In this document: in pieces, positions 1 through 7,651 of the stretch
Layout of the letters: the number at the start of each line of letters is the position of its first letter
How positions within the stretch are numbered: the first letter of the stretch is position 1
Source of the DNA: Flavobacteriales bacterium
GTDB taxonomy: Bacteria > Bacteroidota > Bacteroidia > Flavobacteriales_F > PHOS-HE28
Direction of reading: 5' to 3'
Assembly: GCA_016718655.1 (NCBI GenBank)
Contig: JADKCV010000032.1
Coordinates: 1 to 45,732 of the forward strand
Length of the DNA: 45,732 nt
Notes under the pieces: generated by a model
Told to the model about the DNA's origin: nothing
Seen by the model: the letters and a program-made list of their open reading frames with translations, nothing else
Databases searched by the model: none
Translations under genes and position numbers: made by a program

Positions 1-545
1 CTCAGGTTGATCGTGGTCGGAAGGCCGTTGTCGAAGTTGGCCATGTTGATCGACGAATCCAGCATCACTTGGTCCTGCGTACCGTCCTCGTCCATGATTT
101 TCAGGTCGTACGTAGTACCCCAGCCCAATGCGAAAGGGAAGTGCGCTGGGTCATTCTGAGCATTGAAGGTAAGGGGCGTGCCTGGAGAGCAGTTGTTGAT
201 GTAACCTGTCGTGGTGTATGGTGTAGTTCCAATACCGAAACGAAAGAAAATGTCCGGGCCTGTTCCATTATTGTCCCATGGGTAGGCGATCTGACCCTGG
301 TTATTGGTTGCAGGCCAACTCGTCAGCACGATCTGGTTGACCCTGAACGTGGATGGGGTTTGCTGGTTCTGGCAGTTCGTGCCATAAAAGCCGTTCGGAC
401 AATTGCACTCGCATGAAGCTGTTACGGTTCCGCCGTTTTGGCAAGTGATGGTGCACCCTTCGCTGGGTGGATCGGGTTCATCCTTCCTACAGCTGGAGAC
501 CGCGATCACGCAGGAGAGTGAGAGGAGAATGCTCAGGGTTTTCAT
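1..545 (-). CDS. EGF-like domain lipoprotein, 5' part (runs off left edge)
   Basis: Reading the minus strand from the ATG at 545 gives an uninterrupted frame of 181 codons to the window edge, so the C-terminus is missing. The N-terminus MKTLSILLSLSCVIAVSSC is a lipoprotein signal with a Cys at residue 19, so the product is probably anchored in the envelope. Residues about 30-60 are cysteine-rich with the pattern C-x3-C-QNGG-x6-C-x-C-x-CPNGFYGTNC, which resembles an EGF-like module. The following segment (about residues 68-181) is rich in Asn, Thr and Asp and looks like a beta-rich extracellular domain; I do not recognise it. EGF-like lipoproteins of unknown function are found in Bacteroidota. 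No enzymatic residue is visible. Confidence 0.75.
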   Translation of the reverse strand, partial: MKTLSILLSLSCVIAVSSCRKDEPDPPSEGCTITCQNGGTVTASCECNCPNGFYGTNCQNQQTPSTFRVNQIVLTSWPATNNQGQIAYPWDNNGTGPDIFFRFGIGTTPYTTTGYINNCSPGTPLTFNAQNDPAHFPFALGWGTTYDLKIMDEDGTQDQVMLDSSINMANFDNGLPTTINL

Positions 546-594
546 GGTCGTTCGTTTGATGTTGTATTCCACCATCTTCTCATCCGTTATCACC

Positions 595-1218
595 TCACGC
601 CGCCTTCTGCTCTTGGGTAACCCCCATGGGCTCCATGAGTCCCGGGTTGCGCGCCAGCACCTTGGCGAAGTCATAGCGCTTAACGCAGCTCCGGAACTGC
701 AGCCCCTGTAACTTGAAGCTCTCAGCCGCCGCGTCGGTGTCGAAGCCTAACAAGGAATAGAATGCGCTGTGCCGCTCATCGCAATCGAACAGGCCTTGCT
801 CGTAGCCAAACGGCTGCATGGTGCGCACCATGGCCAGCACGAACTCCTTCGCCGTGCGCAGGCCCCGGTGTTCTGGTGCCAGGCTGAAGCGGCTGGCCTC
901 CACCATGGGTTCGCCTTGACTACGGCGCTCGGCGATGAACTGCTTCACCGCATTGCGCGGCCCGCTTTCGCTCATGTAGCTGAGCATGGGCAGGGCGTCC
1001 TCACTTTCGTCGGGTTCCACAAAGCGCACGCAGCCCACCAGCTCGCCGTTTAGGTACCAGCCGTAGTGGCGGGCACGGGTATCGTAGCGGTCGATGTCCT
1101 GTCCCTCTGCCTTTTCGTTCAAGACACCCGCCTGGCGGCTCTCGCTGTAAATGCGGTAGCGGAAGCGGAAGTATTCCTGGAGTTTGGCTGCTTCGGTGAT
1201 GGGGGTTAGGGTGATCAT
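595..1218 (-). CDS. LuxI/FeeM-like GNAT-fold acyltransferase (possible acyl-signal synthase)
   Basis: A 207-residue protein. Its layout follows the acyl-homoserine-lactone synthase/N-acyl amino acid synthase branch of the GNAT fold: an N-terminal FRFRYRIY segment (residues 17-24), an acidic stretch with D41, D43 and D46, a GCVRF strand (62-66, with R65), and an EASRF motif (107-111) like the E-x-SRF signature of LuxI proteins. Length matches LuxI (about 190-220). Those families transfer an acyl chain from acyl-ACP or acyl-CoA to an amino donor. The substrate here cannot be read from the sequence, and a plain GNAT acetyltransferase is the main alternative. It lies 105 bp downstream of a LytTR regulator gene on the same strand, so the two may be co-transcribed. 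The ATG at 1218 fits the start of the fold. Confidence 0.7.
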   Translation of the reverse strand: MITLTPITEAAKLQEYFRFRYRIYSESRQAGVLNEKAEGQDIDRYDTRARHYGWYLNGELVGCVRFVEPDESEDALPMLSYMSESGPRNAVKQFIAERRSQGEPMVEASRFSLAPEHRGLRTAKEFVLAMVRTMQPFGYEQGLFDCDERHSAFYSLLGFDTDAAAESFKLQGLQFRSCVKRYDFAKVLARNPGLMEPMGVTQEQKAA

Positions 1219-1323
1219 GCTTCCAGTGCTTGTGGGTTCGTATTGATCGGCTAGTCGGGGTGATCATTGCATTGAAACTATCCGGCAGGTCTTTCCGAGT
1301 GTTTGGTTTCTGACGACCGTCAC

Positions 1324-1698
1324 TTACGCGGAGCGAAGCGCCTCTTTCGGAGTGCCAATGGATCCCAGGAGGTGGAGCAGGGAACTCCACATAGTCCGGC
1401 TGATCGGTGCGGCCTGTACGTTCAACACCACCTGGTCGCGACCGTCCAGGCCGTCGGCATGATGTAGAGCGACGATGCAGCTACGGTGGGTCCGAAGGAA
1501 GACCCTGTCGCCGATGCGCTGCCCGCAGCACAGACGTTCCTCCAGGTCATTCAGGCTGTGCAGGAGGACCATACTCTTGCCCTGCGTGAAATGCAATCTG
1601 CTGTGCTTATCCTCAGCATTGATGTGGAGGATACTGTCCAACTTGATGAAGACAGGCCCGTAGGCGCTTTTCAGGATGAGGGGGAAGCGGGGTTCCAT
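1324..1698 (-). CDS. stand-alone LytTR DNA-binding domain protein
   Basis: A 124-residue protein that is almost entirely one LytTR domain. Visible features are a beta-rich start (FIKLDSILHINAEDKHSRL), a SLNDLEERL helix, a core FLRTHRSCIVALHHADGL (the usual R-x-H-R/K-S-x-I-V-N segment), and a PISRTMWSSLLHLL end matching the family's 'piSr' helix. LytTR proteins bind direct repeats as transcription factors, usually behind a receiver domain. Here no receiver, PAS or membrane part is present, so it resembles one-domain regulators of Bacteroidota. The next gene on the same strand is the LuxI/FeeM-like acyltransferase, which suggests a regulator-effector pair; that link is inference. Confidence 0.85.
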   Translation of the reverse strand: MEPRFPLILKSAYGPVFIKLDSILHINAEDKHSRLHFTQGKSMVLLHSLNDLEERLCCGQRIGDRVFLRTHRSCIVALHHADGLDGRDQVVLNVQAAPISRTMWSSLLHLLGSIGTPKEALRSA

Positions 1699-1990
1699 GG
1701 TTATCGGTGGTTATACCCTCTATACCGTACGTGGGCAACGGGTTATCGATCCGTTCATCGGTAGCTTCAAGACTGCTTCATCGACCTATGGCTTGGTCTT
1801 CGGTACGTAGCCTGGCTTTCCTGAGCCGAACAGAGCACGGGACACGGTGCTCGGCCGAGCTCACGTTTGGAGGCTAGGTATGGTGTTGACATTCTGCCGT
1901 TGCCCAAGTCGCATCCAATCAATCGTGTCTGCACATGGTCGGCCTAGCTGATCCATAGCTTTTGGGTAGTGCTGTTCACTTGTGAGCACT
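1699..1990. other. intergenic stretch with no supported gene
   Basis: About 290 bp between the LytTR gene and the ychF remnant. Small open frames on either strand have no recognisable domain. A short inverted repeat (GAGCAC at about 1832, GTGCTC at about 1846) is the only structure I see. It should hold the LytTR gene's promoter, but no clear TAnnTTTG box was found. Confidence 0.5.
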
Positions 1991-1995
1991 AACCG

Positions 1996-2154
1996 AGCGT
2001 GGCAGGAGGCAAAGTCAAGGTCTTGAAGCTTGGTATCGCTACGAGCACCCTGGGCAGCCAAGCCGCCTGCCGCGCCGCTGGCAAGCTGCGCGTGGAACGG
2101 AAGGAGAACATCGTGAAGGACAGGGATGTGATGCACTTTCTGTTCAACGTGTAG
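1996..2154 (+). pseudogene. ychF: decayed 3' end of an Obg-like GTPase (YchF) gene
   Basis: The plus-strand frame ending at the TAG at 2152-2154 translates to a run that includes GSQAACRAAGKLRVERKE followed by NIVKDRDVMHFLFNV. This closely resembles the invariant YchF C-terminus (AGKxxxEGKxYxVxDGDxMHFxFNV) in the TGS-like domain. Only about 45-50 C-terminal residues remain. A stop codon lies in frame at 1990-1992, and the GTPase and coiled-coil parts (over 300 residues in the intact protein) are absent. Two normally conserved glycines are replaced (VERKE for VEGKE, KDRDV for DGD-type). I read it as a gene remnant, perhaps left by duplication or rearrangement; an intact ychF would be expected elsewhere in the genome. 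Confidence 0.8.
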
Positions 2155-2218
2155 GGGGCCTTCATCCCTTCGGTAACCACCCGACCGGGCCAATGAGGGT
2201 GCTCAGGTCCGCTGGTCC

Positions 2219-2236
2219 TACCTTCGCGCACCTTTG
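2219..2236 (+). promoter_or_regulatory. putative Bacteroidota -7 boxes upstream of dcp
   Basis: Two near-matches to TAnnTTTG sit in tandem before the dcp ATG at 2246: TACCTTCG at 2219-2226 and CACCTTTG at 2229-2236. The second is only 9 nt from the start codon. No Shine-Dalgarno sequence is visible. Confidence 0.4.
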
Positions 2237-2245
2237 CATTCCACC

Positions 2246-4387
2246 ATGCGTTACCTGCACGTTCCCACATTGGCAGCCGCCGTCATCCTTGCCGGCTGCT
2301 CCAACACACCCGAGACCACGACCGATCAGCAACCCGCCATGGACAAGCTCGCTGACAACCCCCTGCTCCAGCCCAGCACTCTGCCGTTCAAAGCCCCGCA
2401 CTTCGATCGCATCACCGATGCCCACTTCCGCCCGGCCATCCTGGAGGGTATGAAGCGCCATCTGGAGGAGATCGCGGCGATCGCGAACAACACGGAGGCA
2501 CCCACCTTCGAGAACACCGTGGTGGCCATGGAAAAGGCTGGCCAGGACCTGGGACGTGCCACCAGCGTGTTCTACAACCTCACCGGCAGCGCGAACAACG
2601 ACAGCCTTCAGGCGATCAAGAACGACCTGGCCCCCAAGCTGGCCGCTCATGGTGATGCGATCACCCTGAACTCCGCCCTCTTCGCACGCATCAAGTCGCT
2701 CTACGAACAGCGCAGCACCTTGGCTTTGGATCCGGTGAGCGACCGTCTGCTGGACCGGTACTACACCCGCTTCGTCCGCGCCGGAGCCTTGCTGGACGAT
2801 GCGGCCAAGAGCGCTTTGATGAAGTTGAACGAGGAGGAGGCCAACCTCACCACCAAGTTCGAGGAGAACATCCTAAAGGAACGGACCGCCAGCGCCATCC
2901 TGGTCGATGATGTGAAGCAATTGGAAGGCATGTCACAAGCCGCGATCGATGCTGCGGCGTCAGCGGCCAAGGAGAAAGGGCAGGAGGGCAAGTGGCTCAT
3001 CGACCTGCGCAATACCACCACACAGCCGGCACTGTCCGAATTGAAGGACCGGTCATTGCGCGAGCGCATTTTCAAGGCATCGGTCGCCCGGAATGGTCAT
3101 GGTGGTGAATACGACAACCGCACCATCATCGCCAGGCTCGCCCAGCTGCGTGCCCAGAAGGCGAAGGTCCTCGGTTTCCCCAATTGGGGGGCTTATGTGA
3201 TGGACGATCAGATGGCCAAGGACCCCAAGCGGGCCATGGAGCTGCTCTCCGGTATGGCCCCCGCGGCCGCCAAGAATGCCAAGGCCGAAGCTGCCAAGTT
3301 GCAAGCCCTGGTGGACAAGCAGGGAGGCGGTTTCACAGTGGACGCGTGGGATTGGGACCTGTATGCCGAGCAAGTGCGTAAGGCAGAATACGACCTCGAC
3401 GAAGCTGCGGTGAAGCCCTACCTGGAGTTCGAGACCGTGCTCCAGAACGGTGTGTTCTTCGCCGCCAACGAGCTCTTCGGACTGAGCTTCAAGGAGCGGA
3501 AGGATATGCCCGTGTACCATCCCGATGTGCGCGTCTTCGACATCATCGATACCACCGGTGAGGTCATTGGCCTTTTCTATGGGGACTATTATGCCCGGGA
3601 CAACAAACAGGGCGGTGCTTGGATGAGCAGCTTCGTGGACCAGTGCACCTTGCTGGAGCAACAGCCAGTGATCACCCAGAACTGCAACTACGTGAAGCCC
3701 GCGGCGGGACAGCCGTGCTTGCTCAGCTGGGATGACGTGACCACGTTGTTCCACGAGTTCGGTCATGCGCTCCACGGGATGCTGAGCGCGCAGAAGTATC
3801 CGAAGTTCAGCGGAACCGCCACCAGTACGGATTTCGTGGAGTTCCCCAGCCAAGTGAACGAGAATTGGGCCATGGTGCCGAAGGTCTTCCGCAATTTCGC
3901 CAAGCACCACGCCACGGGCGAGGTGATGCCCGAGGCCTTGGCCGAAAAGCTCCGCAACGCGAGCAAGTTCAACCAGGGTTATGCCACCACGGAATACCTG
4001 GCGGCCGCCCTGCTGGACCTGGAATGGCATTCCTTGAGCGCTGATGCGCCCTTGGTGACGGATGTGGATGCGTTTGAGCAGGCCGCACTGAAGAAGTACG
4101 GTCTTGATCCGGCCCAGGTGCCGCCCCGCTACAAGAGTTGTTACTTCAGCCATAGCTGGACCGGCTATGCGGCCAACTACTACGCCTACATCTGGAGCGA
4201 GGTGATGGATGCCGATGCCTACTCCTGGTTCAACGAGAACGGTGGTATGACCCGTGCCAATGGCGACAAGTTCCGCGCCGCCATCCTGTCCCAGGGTGGT
4301 AGTAAGCCCGAGGAGCAGCTATACCGCGACCTCACCGGACGGGATCCGCGCGTGGAGCCCTTGTTGGTGAAGCGGGGCCTGCGGTGA
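2246..4387 (+). CDS. dcp: M3 family dipeptidyl carboxypeptidase (Dcp-like) lipoprotein
   Basis: A 713-residue zinc metallopeptidase of the M3 family (oligopeptidase A/dipeptidyl carboxypeptidase), which cuts dipeptides from peptide C-termini. The zinc site is HEFGH at residues 503-507, with the third ligand E532 exactly 25 residues on, in DFVEFPSQ. The conserved late segment SWTGYAANYYAYIWSEV is present and the length is normal for the family. The start was placed at ATG 2246 because it begins the lipoprotein signal MRYLHVPTLAAAVILAGC; an upstream TTG at 2234 adds only four residues. The lipobox implies an envelope location rather than the cytosol. It stands alone, followed by a short inverted repeat (GAACAG/CTGTTC at 4399-4416). 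Confidence 0.95.
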   Translation: MRYLHVPTLAAAVILAGCSNTPETTTDQQPAMDKLADNPLLQPSTLPFKAPHFDRITDAHFRPAILEGMKRHLEEIAAIANNTEAPTFENTVVAMEKAGQDLGRATSVFYNLTGSANNDSLQAIKNDLAPKLAAHGDAITLNSALFARIKSLYEQRSTLALDPVSDRLLDRYYTRFVRAGALLDDAAKSALMKLNEEEANLTTKFEENILKERTASAILVDDVKQLEGMSQAAIDAAASAAKEKGQEGKWLIDLRNTTTQPALSELKDRSLRERIFKASVARNGHGGEYDNRTIIARLAQLRAQKAKVLGFPNWGAYVMDDQMAKDPKRAMELLSGMAPAAAKNAKAEAAKLQALVDKQGGGFTVDAWDWDLYAEQVRKAEYDLDEAAVKPYLEFETVLQNGVFFAANELFGLSFKERKDMPVYHPDVRVFDIIDTTGEVIGLFYGDYYARDNKQGGAWMSSFVDQCTLLEQQPVITQNCNYVKPAAGQPCLLSWDDVTTLFHEFGHALHGMLSAQKYPKFSGTATSTDFVEFPSQVNENWAMVPKVFRNFAKHHATGEVMPEALAEKLRNASKFNQGYATTEYLAAALLDLEWHSLSADAPLVTDVDAFEQAALKKYGLDPAQVPPRYKSCYFSHSWTGYAANYYAYIWSEVMDADAYSWFNENGGMTRANGDKFRAAILSQGGSKPEEQLYRDLTGRDPRVEPLLVKRGLR

Positions 4388-4398
4388 AACGGGTCGTC

Positions 4399-4416
4399 GA
4401 ACAGGACGGGCTGTTC
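4399..4416 (+). terminator. weak hairpin after dcp
   Basis: GAACAG and CTGTTC form a 6-bp stem around a GACGGG loop, 11 bp after the dcp stop codon. No T tract follows, so it is only a possible terminator. Confidence 0.25.
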
Positions 4417-4513
4417 AATGGTTCCTGAGGACGGTCGGACCGATACAGGGTGATACTCCGTGCCCGGTTCCCTAATTTCGTTGCACCCCGCACCTACACG
4501 GGGACCCGGGCAC

Positions 4514-7507
4514 ATGCTCCCCAAGCACCACAAAGCGTTCTTGTTGGTCCTATCAGCCATCCTGCTACATGTTGGTGTCGTGCAGGCAGGGCGTGTTTCG
4601 GACCGGCTATCTGAGCTCCAACGAGCCAAGGTGCCGTTCACGCCGGTGGAACTGTTCGTGTCCATGGGATCCGGTCCCGAGGTCACAGCCTTGTGGCGCC
4701 AAGAGTTGCAGCGTGCCACGGTGCTGCGTTTCGATCGTAACAGGGCTGAAGCGCTCCTTCGATCGGGTGTCCCCTTTGTGGCTTTCAGCATTCCCGTGGA
4801 AGGTGGTACCATGATACTCGACCTGGAGCGTACCGATATCGCACGTGATCCGCTAGTGGTACGGGTGGCAAGCACCGGGCTCGCGGTGGAGACTCCTTCC
4901 GCAGCACATTACCGCGGTGTCATCCGAGGTGTTCCGGGTTCGCTGGCAGCGGTCAGTGTGTTCGGCTCCGAAGTGATGGCCATCGTCTCCGATGCTGAAG
5001 GTGAACGTGTACTTGGACGATTCGCGGAAGGCCCCGCCGATCTGCATGTGTTCTATAACGCAAGTGACCTGAGGATCACCAATCCGCTTTCCTGTCATGC
5101 CGAGGACGATGGCAGGGGTTATACGGCAGCGGAGCTGCGCGAGGACGGTGCCGAACGCACCCTACGATGCGTCCGTTATTACTGGGAGGTGAACTACGAT
5201 ATCTTCCAGAACAAGGGCAGTGTGGTGAACGCGGTGAATTACGTGACCGGTCTATTCAACCAAAGCGCCATACTCTATGATAACGATGGCATCGATGTCA
5301 CCCTTTCCGAGGTCTTCGTTTGGGATGTCCCAAGCCCATACACGCAGACCACGACCGGTGCGCTACTGGACCAGTTCGGAGTGACACGCACCAGTTTCAA
5401 TGGGGACCTGGCCCATTTGCTAGGATTCCAGGGTAACGGTGGTATCGCCTATCTGAACACCTTGTGCAGTGGTTCAACGGCAATGCGCATGGCCTACAGC
5501 GACATCAATGCCACCTATTCCAGCGTACCCACCTACAGTTGGAGCGTGGAGGTGGTGACCCATGAACAGGGCCATAACCTGGGATCGCGGCATACCCATG
5601 CTTGTGCGTGGAACGGCAATAACACAGCGATCGATGGGTGTGGTCCAGCTGCCGGTTATGTGGAGGGGACCTGCGCGAACGGGCCGGTCCCAACCAGCGC
5701 AGTTGGCGGAACGATCATGAGCTACTGTCATTTGGTGAGCGCGGGGATCCGGTTCCAGAACGGGTTCGGACCCCAGCCTACCGCCGTGATCGTGAACCGG
5801 GTGAATAGTGCGAGCTGTTTGAGTGCTTGTGGCACTTCGTGCGATGCACCGGGCAACCTGTTCGCCACCGGCATCACCACCACCTCGGCAACGCTATCGT
5901 GGGCGGCGATCGGCGCTACCAGCTACACCCTGCGTTGGAAACCGACCGCTGGTAGCACGTGGACGGAGGTCACGGGTCTTACCACCAATACCTATGCCCT
6001 TGGCGGTCTCGCGCAATCCACGGCGTACGAGTTCCAAGTACTTTCCCTCTGTGGGGCTTCGAGCTCAGGTTATTCCTCGTCATACGGGTTCACGACGATC
6101 TCGCCTTGTCCGGATGCGTTCGAACCCAATAATTCCCTCGCCACCGCGGCCACGCTGGTGTTGCCAGCCACAACCAATGCGTTGATCGCCACTGCATCGG
6201 ATGTGGACTACTACAGTTTCACCCTGACCACCAACAGTACCATCAACCTGTATCTGAGCAATCTGGCAGGCGACTACGACCTACGCCTTCTGAGTAACAC
6301 GGGCACCCAATTGGCCATTTCCGAGAATGGCTCGACCAGTCCGGAGAGCATCAACTACACCAACGCTGCACCTGGTACCTATGTCATCCATGTCTTCGGC
6401 TACAACGGGGCGTTCAGTGGCACACTGTGCTATAACCTGTCGGCATCAGCCTTCGGCACGCAAGGGTGTGATCGCCCTGAGGGATTGGACGCGGACAACA
6501 TCACATGGAACAGTGCCGTAGCGAGTTGGAGCATAGCCCCGAACGCCGTCACGTACGACCTGCGCTGGAAGTTGACCAGCAGCGTCGACTGGACGGTGAT
6601 CGTCGGGCTGACCACGAACAGCTTCGCTTTCAATGGCTTGTCACCCTTGACCAGCTACGACCTGGAAGTGCGCACAGTGTGTGCGGGCCAGCAAGGGAGC
6701 CAGGGTGGTGTCACCTCTGCCTATACCTTGACCACCACGTTCGTGACGTTGGAGGCGCCCTGTGAGGTCGTGCCCCGTTCCGTTGTCGCATCGCGCGTGA
6801 TGTTGGACGGTGCATACCGGAGTGCTACAGGCCTTATGGTCGACTCGCTTCGGGTACGTGGCTACCTACCGCTCACAGAGCCGTATTCCGCGCTGGGGCA
6901 TACGGTGAGTGGACCCTTGAGCACCACTTCCGGTGTGTTCGCGGTCAGTGGGGCGAATGCCATTGTCGACTGGGTGTTGGTCGAATTGCGTTCCACCACG
7001 GCTCCGTACGCGGTGTTGGAAGCTCGCGCAGGCCTGTTGCAACGTGATGGCGATGTGGTCGGTGTCGATGGTACGTCCGCGTTGGGCTTCTGTTCGAACG
7101 CGGGGTCCTATCGGTTGGCGGTTCGGCACAGGAACCACCTGGGTTGCATGACCGGTAATGCGTATGCATTGACCGGCACGGCCACTGCGATCGACCTGAG
7201 CGGTCAGGCGGTCACGACCTACGGCACGAATGCACGACGCACCGTGGGGTCCTTGCGCACCTTATGGTCCGGCAATGTGCTGGTGGACAACATACTTCGC
7301 TATACGGGGTTGGGCAACGACCGGGACCCCATTCTGGCTGCTGTGGGTGGGTCGGTACCGACCGCGACCACGACCGGATATCATCTGGCCGACGTCAACA
7401 TGGATGGTAGGGTCCGGTACGTAGGTCTCGACAACGATCGGGATCCGATCCTTGGGAATGTTGGTGGGTCACTGCCTACGGCCACGTTGACCGAGCAATT
7501 GCCGTAG
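4514..7507 (+). CDS. secreted M12B-like metalloprotease with FN3 and PPC domains
   Basis: A 997-residue secreted protein. ATG 4514 was chosen because it starts a clean signal peptide (MLPKHHKAFLLVLSAILLHVGVVQA); the frame opens earlier at a GTG (4460) that would spoil it. The order is: propeptide-like region (about 25-200); reprolysin-type catalytic domain with HEQGHNLGSRH (zinc ligands H350, H354, H360) and Met-turn GTIMSYCH (M402); first fibronectin III domain (about 443-530); a PPC domain starting CPDAFEPNN (about 531-650); second FN3 (about 651-745); and a C-terminal beta region. The extreme C-terminus holds two copies of RYxGLxNDRDPILxxVGGSxPTAT (about 927-957 and 965-993), which may be a surface-sorting or calcium-binding unit; a classic T9SS type A tail is not seen. 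A 12-bp palindrome (7508-7519) follows the stop. Confidence 0.9.
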   Translation: MLPKHHKAFLLVLSAILLHVGVVQAGRVSDRLSELQRAKVPFTPVELFVSMGSGPEVTALWRQELQRATVLRFDRNRAEALLRSGVPFVAFSIPVEGGTMILDLERTDIARDPLVVRVASTGLAVETPSAAHYRGVIRGVPGSLAAVSVFGSEVMAIVSDAEGERVLGRFAEGPADLHVFYNASDLRITNPLSCHAEDDGRGYTAAELREDGAERTLRCVRYYWEVNYDIFQNKGSVVNAVNYVTGLFNQSAILYDNDGIDVTLSEVFVWDVPSPYTQTTTGALLDQFGVTRTSFNGDLAHLLGFQGNGGIAYLNTLCSGSTAMRMAYSDINATYSSVPTYSWSVEVVTHEQGHNLGSRHTHACAWNGNNTAIDGCGPAAGYVEGTCANGPVPTSAVGGTIMSYCHLVSAGIRFQNGFGPQPTAVIVNRVNSASCLSACGTSCDAPGNLFATGITTTSATLSWAAIGATSYTLRWKPTAGSTWTEVTGLTTNTYALGGLAQSTAYEFQVLSLCGASSSGYSSSYGFTTISPCPDAFEPNNSLATAATLVLPATTNALIATASDVDYYSFTLTTNSTINLYLSNLAGDYDLRLLSNTGTQLAISENGSTSPESINYTNAAPGTYVIHVFGYNGAFSGTLCYNLSASAFGTQGCDRPEGLDADNITWNSAVASWSIAPNAVTYDLRWKLTSSVDWTVIVGLTTNSFAFNGLSPLTSYDLEVRTVCAGQQGSQGGVTSAYTLTTTFVTLEAPCEVVPRSVVASRVMLDGAYRSATGLMVDSLRVRGYLPLTEPYSALGHTVSGPLSTTSGVFAVSGANAIVDWVLVELRSTTAPYAVLEARAGLLQRDGDVVGVDGTSALGFCSNAGSYRLAVRHRNHLGCMTGNAYALTGTATAIDLSGQAVTTYGTNARRTVGSLRTLWSGNVLVDNILRYTGLGNDRDPILAAVGGSVPTATTTGYHLADVNMDGRVRYVGLDNDRDPILGNVGGSLPTATLTEQLP

Positions 7508-7591
7508 GACCGCGCGGTCTGTTGTTGAAAACTCAAGATGATCGTTGAAAAGCGGTCATCGCACCGCCGCACCGCCGCTCGGGTGAAGGAT

Positions 7592-7599
7592 TATCTTCG
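7592..7599 (+). promoter_or_regulatory. putative -7 box upstream of parE
   Basis: TATCTTCG differs from TAnnTTTG by one base. It ends 4 nt before the ATG of a 15-codon leader frame (7604) and 48 nt before parE. Confidence 0.35.
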
Positions 7600-7603
7600 T
7601 CGC

Positions 7604-7651
7604 ATGCAACGGAACCCTTGGCATTCGCGGGGTTCAGCACATGTGCGATGA
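7604..7651 (+). CDS. possible 15-codon leader peptide overlapping the parE start
   Basis: ATG 7604 opens a frame MQRNPWHSRGSAHVR that ends at TGA 7649-7651. This stop overlaps the parE ATG (7648-7650) in an ATGA arrangement like the one used between other genes of this operon. With the -7-like box just before it, ribosomes could initiate here and re-initiate at parE. It may equally be chance; there is no homology evidence. Confidence 0.25.
   Translation: MQRNPWHSRGSAHVR

Noticed and set aside
1861..2193. 110-codon frame on the minus strand between the LytTR gene and dcp
   Set aside because: It lies opposite the ychF remnant, shows no domain and has no supported start.
3053..4153. 366-codon open frame on the minus strand
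   Set aside because: Antisense to the zinc-site half of dcp; His/Leu/Gly-rich shadow without motifs.
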